Of a DNA stretch of 64,000 nt, positions 9,004 through 18,693 are shown in pieces. The notes beneath the pieces were generated by a model. It had not been told where the DNA came from. It ran no database searches and saw only the letters and a program-made list of their open reading frames with translations. Positions within the stretch are counted from its first letter, which is position 1. Every line of letters begins with the position of its first letter. Made by a program: the position numbers and the translations under genes. The stretch is from Agromyces salentinus. GTDB lineage: Bacteria; Actinomycetota; Actinomycetes; Actinomycetales; Microbacteriaceae. The stretch covers positions 1-64,000 of the forward strand of contig NZ_WBIR01000019.1 in NCBI RefSeq assembly GCF_009749395.1. Reading direction: 5' to 3'.

Positions 9004-9035
9004 GAAGAGCGGATGCCGCCCGGCATCCGCTCTTC
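9004..9035. terminator. Hairpin between convergent genes, built from the GGATGCC/GGCATCC word
   Basis: A 14-15 bp nearly perfect stem with a four-base loop lies between the convergent ends at 8998 and 9071. Each arm holds one copy of the over-used word (9011-9017 and 9022-9028). No T-run follows, as is common in high-GC actinobacteria. Confidence 0.65.
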
Positions 9036-9070
9036 ACTGCTGTGGTGCTGCGATGCAGCGCCCATCGTGA

Positions 9071-9763
9071 TCACACGAAGTGGTTGGCCCGCTCCAGGTC
9101 TTCGGCGAAGTCGATCTCGACCGCGTAGAGGTCGGAGATGTCCATGGGCTCGATGAGCAGGCCGTTCTTCTCGATGGCGAGCTCGAGCCCGCGCTCGAAG
9201 TAGTCCTGGTCGTCGACGCGGCGCAGGTGGGCGAGGAACGCAGCCTTGTCGCGCGAGGAGATGTAGTTGATGCCGACGGCCTCGCCGAGGCCGCCCTTCA
9301 CGGTCTTCGAGAGCTCCTTGACGTAGCCCTCGGCGCTGATCGTGTACTTGACCTCTTCGTCGGAGACCTTCGCGTGGTTCACCGTGACGAACGACTGGTC
9401 GCGGGCGATGTAGGGCAGTGCGCGGTCGAGGATGCGCGGGTCGAACACGACGTCGCCGTTCATCCACAGCACGCCGCCGGCCTGCGAGGCCTGCAGCGCA
9501 CGCATGAGCGACTTCGAGGTGTTCGTCTGGTCGTACTCTTCGTTGTAGACGAAGGACGCCTGCGGGAACGCCTCGATGATGTGCTCGAGCTTGTAGCCGA
9601 CGACGATCGTGACGGTGGCGTTGGCGCCGAACGCGTGCTCGACGTTGTCGAACTGCTGGCGCATGATCGTGCGGCCGTCGCTGAGTTCGGTGAGCGGCTT
9701 GGGGAGGGATCGTCCGAGCCGGCTCCCCATGCCGGCTGCCAGAATCACGATCTGGGTGGTCAT
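9071..9763 (-). CDS. Nucleotidyltransferase of the sugar/choline-phosphate type (LicC-like)
   Basis: Cytoplasmic enzyme that makes an activated NDP-sugar or CDP-alcohol from NTP. It starts with the signature VILAAGMGSRLGRSLPKPL (5-23) of the NTP_transferase fold, has the metal-binding WMNGDVVFD (about 100) and a second acidic site near AVEIDFAEDLERA at the end. Its 230 residues and single-domain form resemble LicC and small glucose-1-phosphate uridylyltransferase relatives. Lying beside the polymer exporter, it may supply the CDP-alcohol used by the CDP-alcohol transferase or the TagF-like enzyme. Substrate not provable here. Confidence 0.83.
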   Translation of the reverse strand: MTTQIVILAAGMGSRLGRSLPKPLTELSDGRTIMRQQFDNVEHAFGANATVTIVVGYKLEHIIEAFPQASFVYNEEYDQTNTSKSLMRALQASQAGGVLWMNGDVVFDPRILDRALPYIARDQSFVTVNHAKVSDEEVKYTISAEGYVKELSKTVKGGLGEAVGINYISSRDKAAFLAHLRRVDDQDYFERGLELAIEKNGLLIEPMDISDLYAVEIDFAEDLERANHFV

Positions 9764-10005
9764 TACTGCTCCTTCGATGGTTCGGATGCCGCGAGCCCTC
9801 GTGTCGAGAATTTACATGCGGTTCATCCGGAAGATCTGTTGAAGACACACCGTTATGCCGTTCACCAGCGTAGCGGGCGGGGGTTACATCCGCCTGAACG
9901 GGTCGTCGGTCGTAGTCGGATCGTGATCCGGCGTACAGGGAATCCCCAGCCGGCCTCCGCCTCGAGGGGACGCGCTGGGGTGACGGAGGTTGGTAGGTTG
10001 TCTTG

Positions 10006-12063
10006 GTGACTTCCGTTTCGCGCTCCGAACACGACGACGAGACTCCCGAAGGCACGGGCACGGGGGTGTCTGCCGAGGGGGCCGCGCCAGTCGCGCGCCC
10101 CGGCACGGCAGCAGGCGGCACGTCGGCCAAGCAGCCTGCGGCGAAGCGGCCGGCCGCGAAGGCCTCCGGCACCAGGACGGGGACGCCCAAGACGGCCGCC
10201 GCCGCGCCGGCCGCGGACTCTCCGACTGGGGCCGAGCCGGTCGACGAGACGTCCGCCCAGGCGGGCACCGCGGCAGGAGCGAAGCGCGTGTCGGCGTCGG
10301 CCGGATCGAAATCCGCCGCGACGAAGACCGCCACGGCGAAGTCGGCCGCCTCGAAGCCGGCCGCGTCGAAGACTTCCGCCCCGAAGACCGGCGCGGCGAA
10401 GCCGGCGACTCCGCGATCCCGGTCGAAGGCCGAGACGGGCGCAGCCGAGGCGACCGGGGCCGCCACGGGTGCCGAGCCCGCAGCAGCTCCCGCCTCCAAG
10501 CGCACGCCGGCCTCGCGCGAGGCCTCGGCGGGCGCCGCATCGGCGCGCAGCACCGCGGCCAAGAGCGCACGTGCCACGCGCACCACGGCCAAGGCCGATG
10601 CGCCGAGCGCACGCAGCCGCGCGGCATCCGACGCCGCGAAGAAGCGCCAGACGCAGCGCGTCGCGGCCTCCATGACCACCGACACCACGGCCGCCGAGCG
10701 CGCTCCGCGCAAGCCGTCGGCGGCGCCCTCCCCGAGCAGCGCCCCGATCGACGAGGCCGTGACCGCGGCACCGGCGGTCGACGACGCGGTCGACGAGACG
10801 ACGACCGAGCGCGTTCCGGCCCGCCAGTCCACCTCGCGGGGCACGTCTCGCATCACGAAGGGCGCGGCAGCCGCCGGGGCTGCGGCTGCCGCGTCCGGCG
10901 CTCCTGCAGCCGGCGCTGCCGGTGCCGTGACGCCGCCCGCCGGGCCGGCAGCACGGCCGGCCGGCGCCGAGTCATCGGTGACGGCGTCCGAGCCGCTCGT
11001 CGTCCCGACGCCCGAGCCGATCCCGGCACCTGCTCCCGAGCCCCAGCCGACGCCCGAGCCGGACGTCGTCCCCGCCCCCGAGCCGGTCGTCGTCCCGGAG
11101 CCGGCGCCCGAGCCCGAGCCGGTCGTCGCGGCGGCCGTTGCGGCGGCCCCGGTCGTTGCGGCGGCGTCCACGACGGCGTCGCCCAAGGTCGATCCCGCGG
11201 GCTCTCACGACGTCGCCGTCTCCGTGATCGCCGCTCCGCAGAAGTCGTCGCCGCGCAAGAAGCGCACCCTGCGGGTCGCCCGAGCGGCGCCGCCCGCCGA
11301 CGCGCCGCGCGTGCTCACGATCGACGGGCTCGTCAAGCAGTTCGGCGGCAACACCGCGGTCGACCACATCTCGCTCGACGTGCGAGCCGGCTCCTTCTAC
11401 GGCATCGTGGGCCCCAATGGAGCGGGCAAGACCACGACCCTGTCGATGGTGACCGGGCTCCTGCGTCCCGACGCCGGCACCGTGCGCATCAACGACATCG
11501 ACGCGTGGGCCGATCCGCTCGCCGCGAAGCGTGCGACCGGCGTGCTGCCCGACCGCCTGCGTCTCTTCGACCGGCTCACCGGCGCGCAGTTGCTCTCCTA
11601 CTCCGGCACGCTGCGCGGGCTCGACAACCGCACGGTGCGCGAGCGCAGCGCAGACCTCATCGCGGCCTTCGGCCTGGACGACGCGGTCGACCGACTCGTC
11701 GCCGACTACTCCGCCGGCATGACGAAGAAGATCGCACTGGCCTGCGCCATGATCCACGCGCCGCGCCTGCTCGTGCTCGACGAACCGTTCGAATCCGTCG
11801 ACCCCGTGTCGGCCGCGAACCTCACCGACATCCTCGAACGTTACGTCGCGGGCGGGGGAACGGTCGTGCTCTCCAGTCACGGCATGGACCTCATCGAACG
11901 GGTCTGCGATTCGGCGGCGATCATCGTCGGCGGTCGCGTCCTCGCATCCGGCACCCTCGATGAGGTGCGCGCCGGGCAGACGCTCGAAGACCGATTCGTC
12001 GAACTCGCCGGCGGGCGCAAGGCAGCGGAAGGCATGGAATGGTTGCACAGTTTCTCCGACTGA
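10006..12063 (+). CDS. ABC transporter ATPase with a ~430-residue disordered Ala/Lys/Pro-rich N-terminal extension
   Basis: The last 250 residues are a normal ABC ATPase: Walker A GPNGAGKTT (about 469), signature YSAGMTKKIALA (about 568), Walker B LLVLDEPF (about 588) and switch His in LSSHG. Before it lie some 430 residues rich in Ala, Lys, Thr and Pro with histone-H1-like AAKPAA patterns, then Pro-Glu repeats. Such a tail is not part of the family. GTG 10006 is preferred because TAGGTT (9994-9999) ends six bases upstream. The next gene, a membrane permease, overlaps by 25 bases, so both form one exporter of unknown cargo. Confidence 0.88.
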   Translation: MTSVSRSEHDDETPEGTGTGVSAEGAAPVARPGTAAGGTSAKQPAAKRPAAKASGTRTGTPKTAAAAPAADSPTGAEPVDETSAQAGTAAGAKRVSASAGSKSAATKTATAKSAASKPAASKTSAPKTGAAKPATPRSRSKAETGAAEATGAATGAEPAAAPASKRTPASREASAGAASARSTAAKSARATRTTAKADAPSARSRAASDAAKKRQTQRVAASMTTDTTAAERAPRKPSAAPSPSSAPIDEAVTAAPAVDDAVDETTTERVPARQSTSRGTSRITKGAAAAGAAAAASGAPAAGAAGAVTPPAGPAARPAGAESSVTASEPLVVPTPEPIPAPAPEPQPTPEPDVVPAPEPVVVPEPAPEPEPVVAAAVAAAPVVAAASTTASPKVDPAGSHDVAVSVIAAPQKSSPRKKRTLRVARAAPPADAPRVLTIDGLVKQFGGNTAVDHISLDVRAGSFYGIVGPNGAGKTTTLSMVTGLLRPDAGTVRINDIDAWADPLAAKRATGVLPDRLRLFDRLTGAQLLSYSGTLRGLDNRTVRERSADLIAAFGLDDAVDRLVADYSAGMTKKIALACAMIHAPRLLVLDEPFESVDPVSAANLTDILERYVAGGGTVVLSSHGMDLIERVCDSAAIIVGGRVLASGTLDEVRAGQTLEDRFVELAGGRKAAEGMEWLHSFSD

Positions 12064-13613
12064 AACTGCGCCTGCTCGGCAACATCTTCCAGCGCAGCCC
12101 ATGGCAGGTCGTGGGCCTCGCACTCGGACTCCTCTACGGGTTCGGCGTCGCGGTGCTGCTGTTCCTCGGGCTGGTCGGTCTCCGCACGGTCGACGACGTC
12201 GCCCTCATCCGCGACGGCCTCGTCGTGGCGGGCAGCCTCACGATGCTCGGGTTCATCGTCCTCCCGCTGCTGTTCGGGGTCGACGACACGATGGATCCGC
12301 GACGGTTCGCGCTGTTCGGCCTGCCGGAACGGACCCTCGCCCTCGGCCTCTCGTTCGCGGCCGCCATCGGCATCCCGGCCGCCGTCCTGGGCATCGTGCT
12401 GCTCGGCACGGTCGTCACGTGGTCGAGGGGAGTGGGGGAGACGCTCCTCGCGATCCTCGGCGCGGCCCTCGCCTTCGCGACGTGCCTCCTCCTCGCACGG
12501 GTCACCACGTCGATCGCGTCGCTGCTGCTCGCGACGCGGCGGGCGAAGGAGATCGGCGGCGTGCTCGGCATCGTGGCGATCGTGCTCGCCTCGCCCGTGA
12601 TCGTCGTGCTGGTGAGCCTCGACTGGGCGACGAGCGGCCTCCTCGTGCTCGAGGGCATCGCCGGCGTGCTCGGCTGGACCCCGCTCGGCGCCGCATTCGC
12701 GGTGCCCGGCGACGCGGCCGCCGGCGCCTGGGGCGCCGCCATCCTGAAGCTGCTCATCGCCGCGGCATCGCTCTGGCTGGTGTGGCTGGCCTGGCGCGCG
12801 CTGGTCGCCCGCATGCTGGTGACGCCCGGGCGCGAGGCGTCGGCGAAGCAGTACCGCGGGCTCGGCTGGTTCGATCGCCTGCCGCACACCCCGGCGGGTG
12901 CGATCGCGGCCCGCAGCTTCACCTACTGGGGCCGGGATGCGCGTTACTGGGTGTCGCTCGTGATGCTGCCGCTCGTGCCCGTGCTCGTGCTCGTGCCGCT
13001 CACCCTCGCCGGTTTCCCGCTCGGCGTGACCGCGCTGATCCCGGTGCCGCTCGTGTGCCTGCTGCTCGGCTGGACCCTCCACAACGACACGGCGTACGAC
13101 AGCACCGCGGTCTGGCTCCACGTCGTGTCGGGCGTGCGCGGCTCGGCCGACCGTCTCGGCCGACTCGTGCCGGTGATCCTCGGCGGCCTGCTCGTGATCG
13201 CCGTCGGGACCGCGCTCACCCTGCTGGCGCTCGACGACGACACGGTGCTCCCCTCGCTCATCGGCGTGAGTACGGCGCTGCTCCTCGGCGGCCTCGGCAT
13301 CGGATCGATCAGTTCCGCATGGCTGCCGTACCCGGCCGTGAAGCCCGGGGACTCCCCGTTCCAGCAGCCGCAGTCGACGGGAACGGTCTCGGCGCTCGTG
13401 CAGTCGTTCACGATGCTCGGTTCCACGCTGGTCGCCGCGCCCGCGGTCTGGTTCGCCTACCTCGGCCTCACCGATGACGTGCGCTGGCACGTCCTGTCGT
13501 TCGTCGCGGGCACCGCCGCCGGCATCATCGTGCTCGTCGTCGGCATCCTGGCCGGCGGCCGGATCTTCGACCGGCGCGGACCCGAGATCCTGGGCGCGGC
13601 GCTGCGCGCCTGA
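12039..13613 (+). CDS. ABC exporter permease, large membrane protein
   Basis: About 524 residues with roughly ten to twelve hydrophobic helices and short loops. It starts inside the end of the ABC ATPase gene and is surely its partner. Helices cluster in two halves, joined by a basic cytoplasmic stretch (about 255-300, including REASAKQYRGLGWFDRLPH). It resembles the actinobacterial ABC-2-like permeases that pair with single ATPases; no substrate-specific motif is seen. Confidence 0.85.
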   Translation: MVAQFLRLKLRLLGNIFQRSPWQVVGLALGLLYGFGVAVLLFLGLVGLRTVDDVALIRDGLVVAGSLTMLGFIVLPLLFGVDDTMDPRRFALFGLPERTLALGLSFAAAIGIPAAVLGIVLLGTVVTWSRGVGETLLAILGAALAFATCLLLARVTTSIASLLLATRRAKEIGGVLGIVAIVLASPVIVVLVSLDWATSGLLVLEGIAGVLGWTPLGAAFAVPGDAAAGAWGAAILKLLIAAASLWLVWLAWRALVARMLVTPGREASAKQYRGLGWFDRLPHTPAGAIAARSFTYWGRDARYWVSLVMLPLVPVLVLVPLTLAGFPLGVTALIPVPLVCLLLGWTLHNDTAYDSTAVWLHVVSGVRGSADRLGRLVPVILGGLLVIAVGTALTLLALDDDTVLPSLIGVSTALLLGGLGIGSISSAWLPYPAVKPGDSPFQQPQSTGTVSALVQSFTMLGSTLVAAPAVWFAYLGLTDDVRWHVLSFVAGTAAGIIVLVVGILAGGRIFDRRGPEILGAALRA

Positions 13614-13655
13614 CTGAACGGCCACGCCGCTCCCGCCAGCACGTAGAATCGGTCC

Positions 13656-13943
13656 ATGATCGTGCCCGTCTACGCCAGCATCGCCGACCCCGACGCCCCG
13701 GGCGGCGGAACCTCGGTCCTCGACCGGGAGCTCGAGAAGCTCCTGCAGGACGAGGCCATCGAGCCGGGCGACCACGAGCGCTTCTCGCACTACGTGAAGA
13801 AGGACAAGATCCTCGAGTCGGCGATGACCGGCAAGCCCGTCAAGGCGCTGTGCGGCAAGAAGTGGACTCCTGGCCGGGACCCCGAGAAGTTCCCGGTGTG
13901 CCCGACGTGCAAGGAGATCTACGAGCGCATGAAGCAGGGCTGA
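13656..13943 (+). CDS. DUF3039 domain protein (small zinc-ribbon-like)
   Basis: A 95-residue protein typical of Actinobacteria, function unknown. The conserved core runs from LEKLLQDEAIEPGDHERFSH to the C-terminus and contains paired cysteines, ALCGKKW and CPTCKEIYE, likely a zinc site. TAGAAT (13644-13649) ends six bases before the ATG, so the transcript is probably leaderless. Family assignment is by overall pattern. Confidence 0.85.
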   Translation: MIVPVYASIADPDAPGGGTSVLDRELEKLLQDEAIEPGDHERFSHYVKKDKILESAMTGKPVKALCGKKWTPGRDPEKFPVCPTCKEIYERMKQG

Positions 13944-13977
13944 GGCGCCGGACCGGCACCCGCCCCATGACTCCCGC

Positions 13978-15297
13978 TCAGCGGTAGGTCGTCGGGATCG
14001 CCGCTTCGCCGCGCCCGAGCCGGAACGCCTCGATCGGCAGCTCCTGCATCGCCTCGGCGCGGTGGGCGCGTGCCGCCGCGGTGCCCGCAGCGCCGAGGTA
14101 CGCGGCATCCGCGACGCCCCCGGTCACGAGCGGAACCATGAGCGGGCGCAGGTGCGAACCCGGCTCGAACTCGGCATCGCCGCCGGGTCCGTCGCCGATG
14201 AACACGAGCTCCTCGCGGGCGGTGCGCGTGGAGTCGAGACGGCGTGCCGCGTTCTTGCGGCCGCCGACGCTCGCCTTCGATGTCGAGGCCTTGGCGACGG
14301 AGATCCACTCGCCGGCATCGTCGCGGCGTGCGACGAGTTTGTAGACCATGCCCGCGGCTGGAGCCCCCGACCCCGTGACGACGGACGTGCCCACGCCGTA
14401 CGAGTCGACGGGCGCGCCCGACAGGCCCGCTATGGTGAATTCGTCGAGGTCGCTCGTCACCGTGATCCTGGTGCCCACGGCACCGAGTTCGTCGAGCTGC
14501 TCGCGCACCGACGCCACGACCGTCGGCAGGTCGCCGGAGTCGATGCGCACGGCGCCGAGCCCCTGCCCGGCCACGCGCACCGCGAGCTCGACGCCCCGGC
14601 GGATGTCGTACGTGTCGACGAGCAACGTGGTCTCGGTGCCGAAGGCGCGGACCTGGGCGCGGAACGCGTCCTCCTCGGAGTCGTGCAGCAGCGTGAACGC
14701 GTGCGCGGCCGTGCCCATGGTCGGGATGTCCCAAGTCCGGCCGGCCTCGAGGTTGGACGTCGCGTCGAAGCCCGCGATGTACGCGGCGCGGGCGGCGGCG
14801 ACCGCGGAGCGCTCGTTGGTGCGCCGCGAGCCCATCTCGGCGATCGGGCGCCCCAGCGCGACGGAGACCATGCGGGCGGCCGCGCTGGCCACCGACGAAT
14901 CGAAGTTCAGCGTGGAGAGCACCACGGTCTCGAGCAGGACGGCCTCGGCGAACGTCGCCTGGATCGTGAGGAGCGGTGAGCCGGGGAAGTAGACCTCGCC
15001 CTCGCGGTAGCCCCAGATGTCGCCGCGGAAGCGGTAGTCGGCGAGCCAGTCGAGGGACTCGGGTCGCACGACCCGGTTCTCTCGCAGCCACTCGAGCTCG
15101 GCGTCCTCGAAGCGGAAGCGGTCGATGAGCTCGAGCAGGCGCCCGGTGCCGGCGACGACGCCGTAGCGGCGGCCGTCGGGAAGCCGGCGCGCGAACGCCT
15201 CGAAGAGGCTCTCACGGTGGGCGGTTCCGTCCTGCAGGGCGGCATCCACCATCGTGAGCTCGTATCGGTCGGTGAACAATGCTGCGGACCCGGTCAC
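13978..15297 (-). CDS. pncB: Nicotinate phosphoribosyltransferase
   Basis: NAD salvage enzyme that joins nicotinate and PRPP to nicotinate mononucleotide with ATP use. The N-terminus [19 protein letters not shown] is characteristic, [12 protein letters not shown] (about 155) lies in the substrate site, and the His in [10 protein letters not shown] (about 199) matches the phosphorylated catalytic His. [19 protein letters not shown] (about 265) forms the phosphate-binding part. At 439 residues it is the standard single-domain length. It is convergent with DUF3039 and divergent from murI. Confidence 0.95.
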   Translation of the reverse strand: MTGSAALFTDRYELTMVDAALQDGTAHRESLFEAFARRLPDGRRYGVVAGTGRLLELIDRFRFEDAELEWLRENRVVRPESLDWLADYRFRGDIWGYREGEVYFPGSPLLTIQATFAEAVLLETVVLSTLNFDSSVASAAARMVSVALGRPIAEMGSRRTNERSAVAAARAAYIAGFDATSNLEAGRTWDIPTMGTAAHAFTLLHDSEEDAFRAQVRAFGTETTLLVDTYDIRRGVELAVRVAGQGLGAVRIDSGDLPTVVASVREQLDELGAVGTRITVTSDLDEFTIAGLSGAPVDSYGVGTSVVTGSGAPAAGMVYKLVARRDDAGEWISVAKASTSKASVGGRKNAARRLDSTRTAREELVFIGDGPGGDAEFEPGSHLRPLMVPLVTGGVADAAYLGAAGTAAARAHRAEAMQELPIEAFRLGRGEAAIPTTYR

Positions 15298-15357
15298 CCG
15301 GTCAGCCTACTGGCCCCATGGCGGCGGCCTCCGCGGGCTCGCCTAAGCTGGACTGTT

Positions 15358-16203
15358 GTGACGGATGCACCGATCGGGATCTTCGACTCCGGAGTTGGCG
15401 GCCTCACGGTCGCACGCGCCGTGAAGGACCAGCTGCCGAACGAGTCGATCCTCTACATCGGCGACCTCGAGCACTCGCCCTACGGCCCGAAGCGCATCGC
15501 CGACGTCCGCGGCTACGCGCTCGCGGTGCTCGACGACCTCGTGGCCCAGGGCGTGAAGATGCTCGTCATCGCCTGCAACACGGCCTCGTCCGCGATGCTG
15601 CGCGACGCGCGCGAACGGTACGACGTGCCCGTGGTCGAGGTGATCCAGCCCGCCGTCCGGCGCGCGGTCGCCACGACGCGCAACGGTCGCGTCGGGGTCA
15701 TCGGCACGGCCGGCACGATCTCCTCCCGCGCATATGACGACGCATTCGCCGCCGCCCCGCACCTCGACCTGTACTCGGTCGCCTGCCCGCGCTTCGTCGA
15801 GTTCGTCGAGGCGGGCGTCACGAGCGGTGACGAGCTCCTCGCCGTCGCCGAGGAGTACCTCGCGCCGCTCCGGGCCGCCGACGTCGACACGCTCGTCCTC
15901 GGCTGCACGCACTACCCGTTCCTGAAGGGCGCGATCTCGTACGTCATGGGCGACCAGGTCTCGCTGGTCTCCAGCGACGCCGAGACCGCGAACGACGTGT
16001 ACCGCGTGCTCGTCGGACGCGGCATGGAACGGCGCTCGGCGCTGCCGCCGAGCTACCGCTACGAGGCGACGGGCGGCTCCACGAGCGCCTTCCTCGACCT
16101 CGCGCACCGGCTCATCGCCCCCGAGATCCCGAGCGTCGAGCTCGTGGAGACGGGTGCGGTCACGATTCCCGACCACGTACGACTTCGACAGGAGAACGCA
16201 TGA
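15358..16203 (+). CDS. murI: Glutamate racemase
   Basis: Makes D-glutamate for peptidoglycan. Both catalytic cysteines are present in their usual settings, VIACNTASS (about 75) and [10 protein letters not shown] (about 184), and the N-terminus [16 protein letters not shown] is diagnostic. GTG 15358 is selected because TAAGCT (15344-15349) ends eight bases upstream; there is no ribosome site. Its stop overlaps the rph start (ATGA), so murI-rph-rdgB form one operon, an order common in actinobacteria. Confidence 0.96.
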   Translation: MTDAPIGIFDSGVGGLTVARAVKDQLPNESILYIGDLEHSPYGPKRIADVRGYALAVLDDLVAQGVKMLVIACNTASSAMLRDARERYDVPVVEVIQPAVRRAVATTRNGRVGVIGTAGTISSRAYDDAFAAAPHLDLYSVACPRFVEFVEAGVTSGDELLAVAEEYLAPLRAADVDTLVLGCTHYPFLKGAISYVMGDQVSLVSSDAETANDVYRVLVGRGMERRSALPPSYRYEATGGSTSAFLDLAHRLIAPEIPSVELVETGAVTIPDHVRLRQENA

Positions 16204-16961
16204 CCGAGGCATCCGCCCCCATCGTCCGCGCCGACGGCCGCGCACCCGACGACCTCCGCGAGGTGCGCATCGAGCGCGGCTGGAGCGAGCACGCCGAGGG
16301 CAGCGCGCTGATCTCCTTCGGGCGCACGAAGGTGCTCTGCACGGCGAGCTTCACGAACGGCGTCCCGCGGTGGATGCAGGGCACCGGCAAGGGCTGGGTG
16401 ACCGCCGAGTACGCCATGCTCCCGCGGGCGACCAACACCCGCAACGACCGAGAGGCCGTCAAGGGCCGCGTCGGCGGACGCACGCACGAGATCAGCCGCC
16501 TCATCGGGCGGAGCCTGCGTGCCGTGGTCGACATGAAGGCGCTCGGCGAGAACACCATCCAGATCGACTGCGACGTGCTCCAGGCCGACGGCGGGACGCG
16601 CACGGCGGCGATCACGGGTGCCTACGTGGCGCTGGCGGACGCGGTCGAATGGGCTCGCGGCCGCAAGTTCATCGGCCAGAAGGCCACGCCGCTCATCGAC
16701 ACCGTGTCGGCCGTGTCGGTCGGCATCATCGACGGCAGCCCGATGCTCGACCTCGCCTACGTCGAGGACGTGCGCGCCGAGACCGACATGAACGTCGTCG
16801 CCACGGGACGGGGCCTGTTCGTCGAGGTGCAGGGCACGGCCGAGGGCGCCCCGTTCGACCGTCGCGAGCTCGACGCGCTCCTCGACCTCGCGCTCGCCGG
16901 CACGGCCTCGCTGACCGACATCCAGAAGGCCGTGCTCGCCGAGGCCCGGGCGAACGCGTGA
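16200..16961 (+). CDS. rph: Ribonuclease PH
   Basis: Phosphorolytic 3'-5' exoribonuclease that trims tRNA 3' ends. Family motifs include [17 protein letters not shown] (about 34), [13 protein letters not shown] (about 77), [13 protein letters not shown] (about 100) with the phosphate-binding Arg pair, and the [19 protein letters not shown] strand (about 120). Length 253 is normal. It overlaps murI upstream and rdgB downstream by four bases each. Confidence 0.97.
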   Translation: MTEASAPIVRADGRAPDDLREVRIERGWSEHAEGSALISFGRTKVLCTASFTNGVPRWMQGTGKGWVTAEYAMLPRATNTRNDREAVKGRVGGRTHEISRLIGRSLRAVVDMKALGENTIQIDCDVLQADGGTRTAAITGAYVALADAVEWARGRKFIGQKATPLIDTVSAVSVGIIDGSPMLDLAYVEDVRAETDMNVVATGRGLFVEVQGTAEGAPFDRRELDALLDLALAGTASLTDIQKAVLAEARANA

Positions 16962-17587
16962 GCCTCGAATTCGTCCTCGCGACCCACAACGCGCACAAGG
17001 TCGGCGAGTTTCAGCGCATCATCGGCCAGCGGATGCCGCAGGCCGTCGTCGTCCCGTACGACGGCCCCGAACCCGTCGAGGACGGCGTGACCTTCGCCGC
17101 CAACGCGCTGATCAAGGCCCGCGCCGCCGCGGCGCACACGGGCCGCATCGCGTTGGCCGATGATTCGGGCATCGTCGTCGACGTGCTGGGCGAGGCGCCC
17201 GGCATCCTCTCGGCGCGGTGGGCCGGTCACGGCGCCGGCGATGAGGCGAACCGCCGCCTGCTCCTCGACCAGCTCTCGGACATCGCCCGGCCGAACCGTG
17301 GAGCGGAGTTCCGCTGCACCATCGCGCTCGTGGTGCCGGAGTCACTCCTGCCCGGCGGATCGGAGTTCGTCGCCGAGGGTCGCTGGCGGGGCACCGTCGC
17401 GTACGAGCCGCGGGGGTCGCACGGCTTCGGCTACGACCCGATCTTCGAGCCCGACGGGCTCGAGATCACCGCGGCCGAGCTGCTCCCGGAGCAGAAGAAC
17501 GCGCAGAGTCACCGGGCCCTGGCGTTCGTCGAGCTCCTGCCCGAGCTCGAGCGCATCGCCGAGCTGGTCGGACCCGCGAGCGCCTGA
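16958..17587 (+). CDS. rdgB: XTP/dITP diphosphatase (HAM1 family)
   Basis: Removes deaminated purine nucleotides such as XTP and dITP to their monophosphates, protecting DNA and RNA. The start [17 protein letters not shown], the catalytic [19 protein letters not shown] (about 65) and [12 protein letters not shown] (about 148) are all diagnostic. GTG 16958 overlaps the rph stop. After the stop comes a run of ten C (17605-17614). Confidence 0.95.
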   Translation: MSLEFVLATHNAHKVGEFQRIIGQRMPQAVVVPYDGPEPVEDGVTFAANALIKARAAAAHTGRIALADDSGIVVDVLGEAPGILSARWAGHGAGDEANRRLLLDQLSDIARPNRGAEFRCTIALVVPESLLPGGSEFVAEGRWRGTVAYEPRGSHGFGYDPIFEPDGLEITAAELLPEQKNAQSHRALAFVELLPELERIAELVGPASA

Positions 17588-17712
17588 ACCCGGGTCAGGG
17601 GTCGCCCCCCCCCCGAGCCGGATTCGAGCGGCCCGAACCGACCACTCGGCCTGAGAACGCGACTCATTCCCATCACGCCCGGTCCCGGCGTTCGGCGCCT
17701 ACGCTGGAGGTG

Positions 17713-18642
17713 ATGGGACACTCGCACAATCACTCGCACGCGCACGGGGCGGCGAATCGCACCAGGCTCTGGATCGCGATCGCCATCATCGGCGTGTTCC
17801 TGCTCGTGCAGGTGGTCGGCGCGGTGCTCACGGGATCGCTCGCGCTGCTCGCCGATGCCGGGCACATGTCGAGCGACCTCATCGGCCTGGTGGTGGCCCT
17901 CATCGCCGCGGTCGTCGCCGCGCGCCCCGCGACCGACCGCCAGACGTACGGGTATCGGCGAGCCGAGGTGCTCGGTGCCCTGGTGAACGGCGTGATCCTC
18001 ACCGTGGTGGCCGTCACGGTCGCCGTCTCGGCGGTCTCGCGCCTCATCGAGGGCGGTGCCGGCGAGGCGCACGAGGTCGCCGGCGGGGGCATGCTCCTCG
18101 TCGGCGTGGCGGGCCTCGTCGCCAATGTCGCGGCGATGCTCGTGCTGCGCGGGGGAGCGAAGGACTCGATCAACCTCCGCGGCGCATACCTTGAGGTGCT
18201 CGGCGACCTCATCGGCTCGGTGCTCGTGATCGCCGCCGCCATCGTGATCGTGCTCACGGGCTTCGACGCCGCTGACCCCATCGCCTCCCTCGGCATCGCC
18301 CTGCTCATCGTGCCCCGCGCCATCTCGCTGCTGCGCGACGTCGTCCACGTGCTCTTCGAGTCGGCTCCGGCCGACACGGATGTCGCGGAGATCCGAGAGC
18401 ACCTGCTCGGCGCGCCCGGCGTGGTGGCCGTGCACGACGTCCACGTCTGGCAGATCACCTCGGGTCAGCCGGTGTTCTCGGCGCACATCGAGGTCGAGCC
18501 CGAGGTGTTCGCGGCGGGTCGTGCCGGAGCCCTCCTCGACGAGCTGGGCGGATGCCTCGCCGCGCACTTCGACGTCGAGCACTCGACGTTCCAGCTCGAA
18601 CCCGCCGGCCGCGCCGGACAGGAGCAGGGCTCGCACCGCTGA
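17713..18642 (+). CDS. Cation diffusion facilitator (CzcD-like metal exporter)
   Basis: Proton-driven exporter of Zn2+ or a similar divalent ion. A His-rich N-terminus (GHSHNHSHAHG) is followed by six helices; the second contains LLADAGHMSSDL, with the His/Asp metal site of CDF proteins, and the fifth has GAYLEVLGDLIGSV with the matching acidic site. A cytoplasmic C-terminal domain with HDVHVWQITSGQPVFSAHIEV closes the protein. ATG 17713 lies seven bases after TACGCT, whereas GTG 17710 would be too close. No metal sensor gene is adjacent. Confidence 0.93.
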   Translation: MGHSHNHSHAHGAANRTRLWIAIAIIGVFLLVQVVGAVLTGSLALLADAGHMSSDLIGLVVALIAAVVAARPATDRQTYGYRRAEVLGALVNGVILTVVAVTVAVSAVSRLIEGGAGEAHEVAGGGMLLVGVAGLVANVAAMLVLRGGAKDSINLRGAYLEVLGDLIGSVLVIAAAIVIVLTGFDAADPIASLGIALLIVPRAISLLRDVVHVLFESAPADTDVAEIREHLLGAPGVVAVHDVHVWQITSGQPVFSAHIEVEPEVFAAGRAGALLDELGGCLAAHFDVEHSTFQLEPAGRAGQEQGSHR

Positions 18643-18693
18643 GCCGCGGCATCCGGAGCGCTGCTCGGCTGGAAGCGCCGTCTCGCGTTGCCG

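Noticed and set aside
11877-14108. Long leftward frame of more than 700 codons
   Set aside because: Antisense shadow of the ABC exporter permease and DUF3039 genes; composition is Arg/Glu/His-rich, typical of a wrong frame in high-GC DNA.
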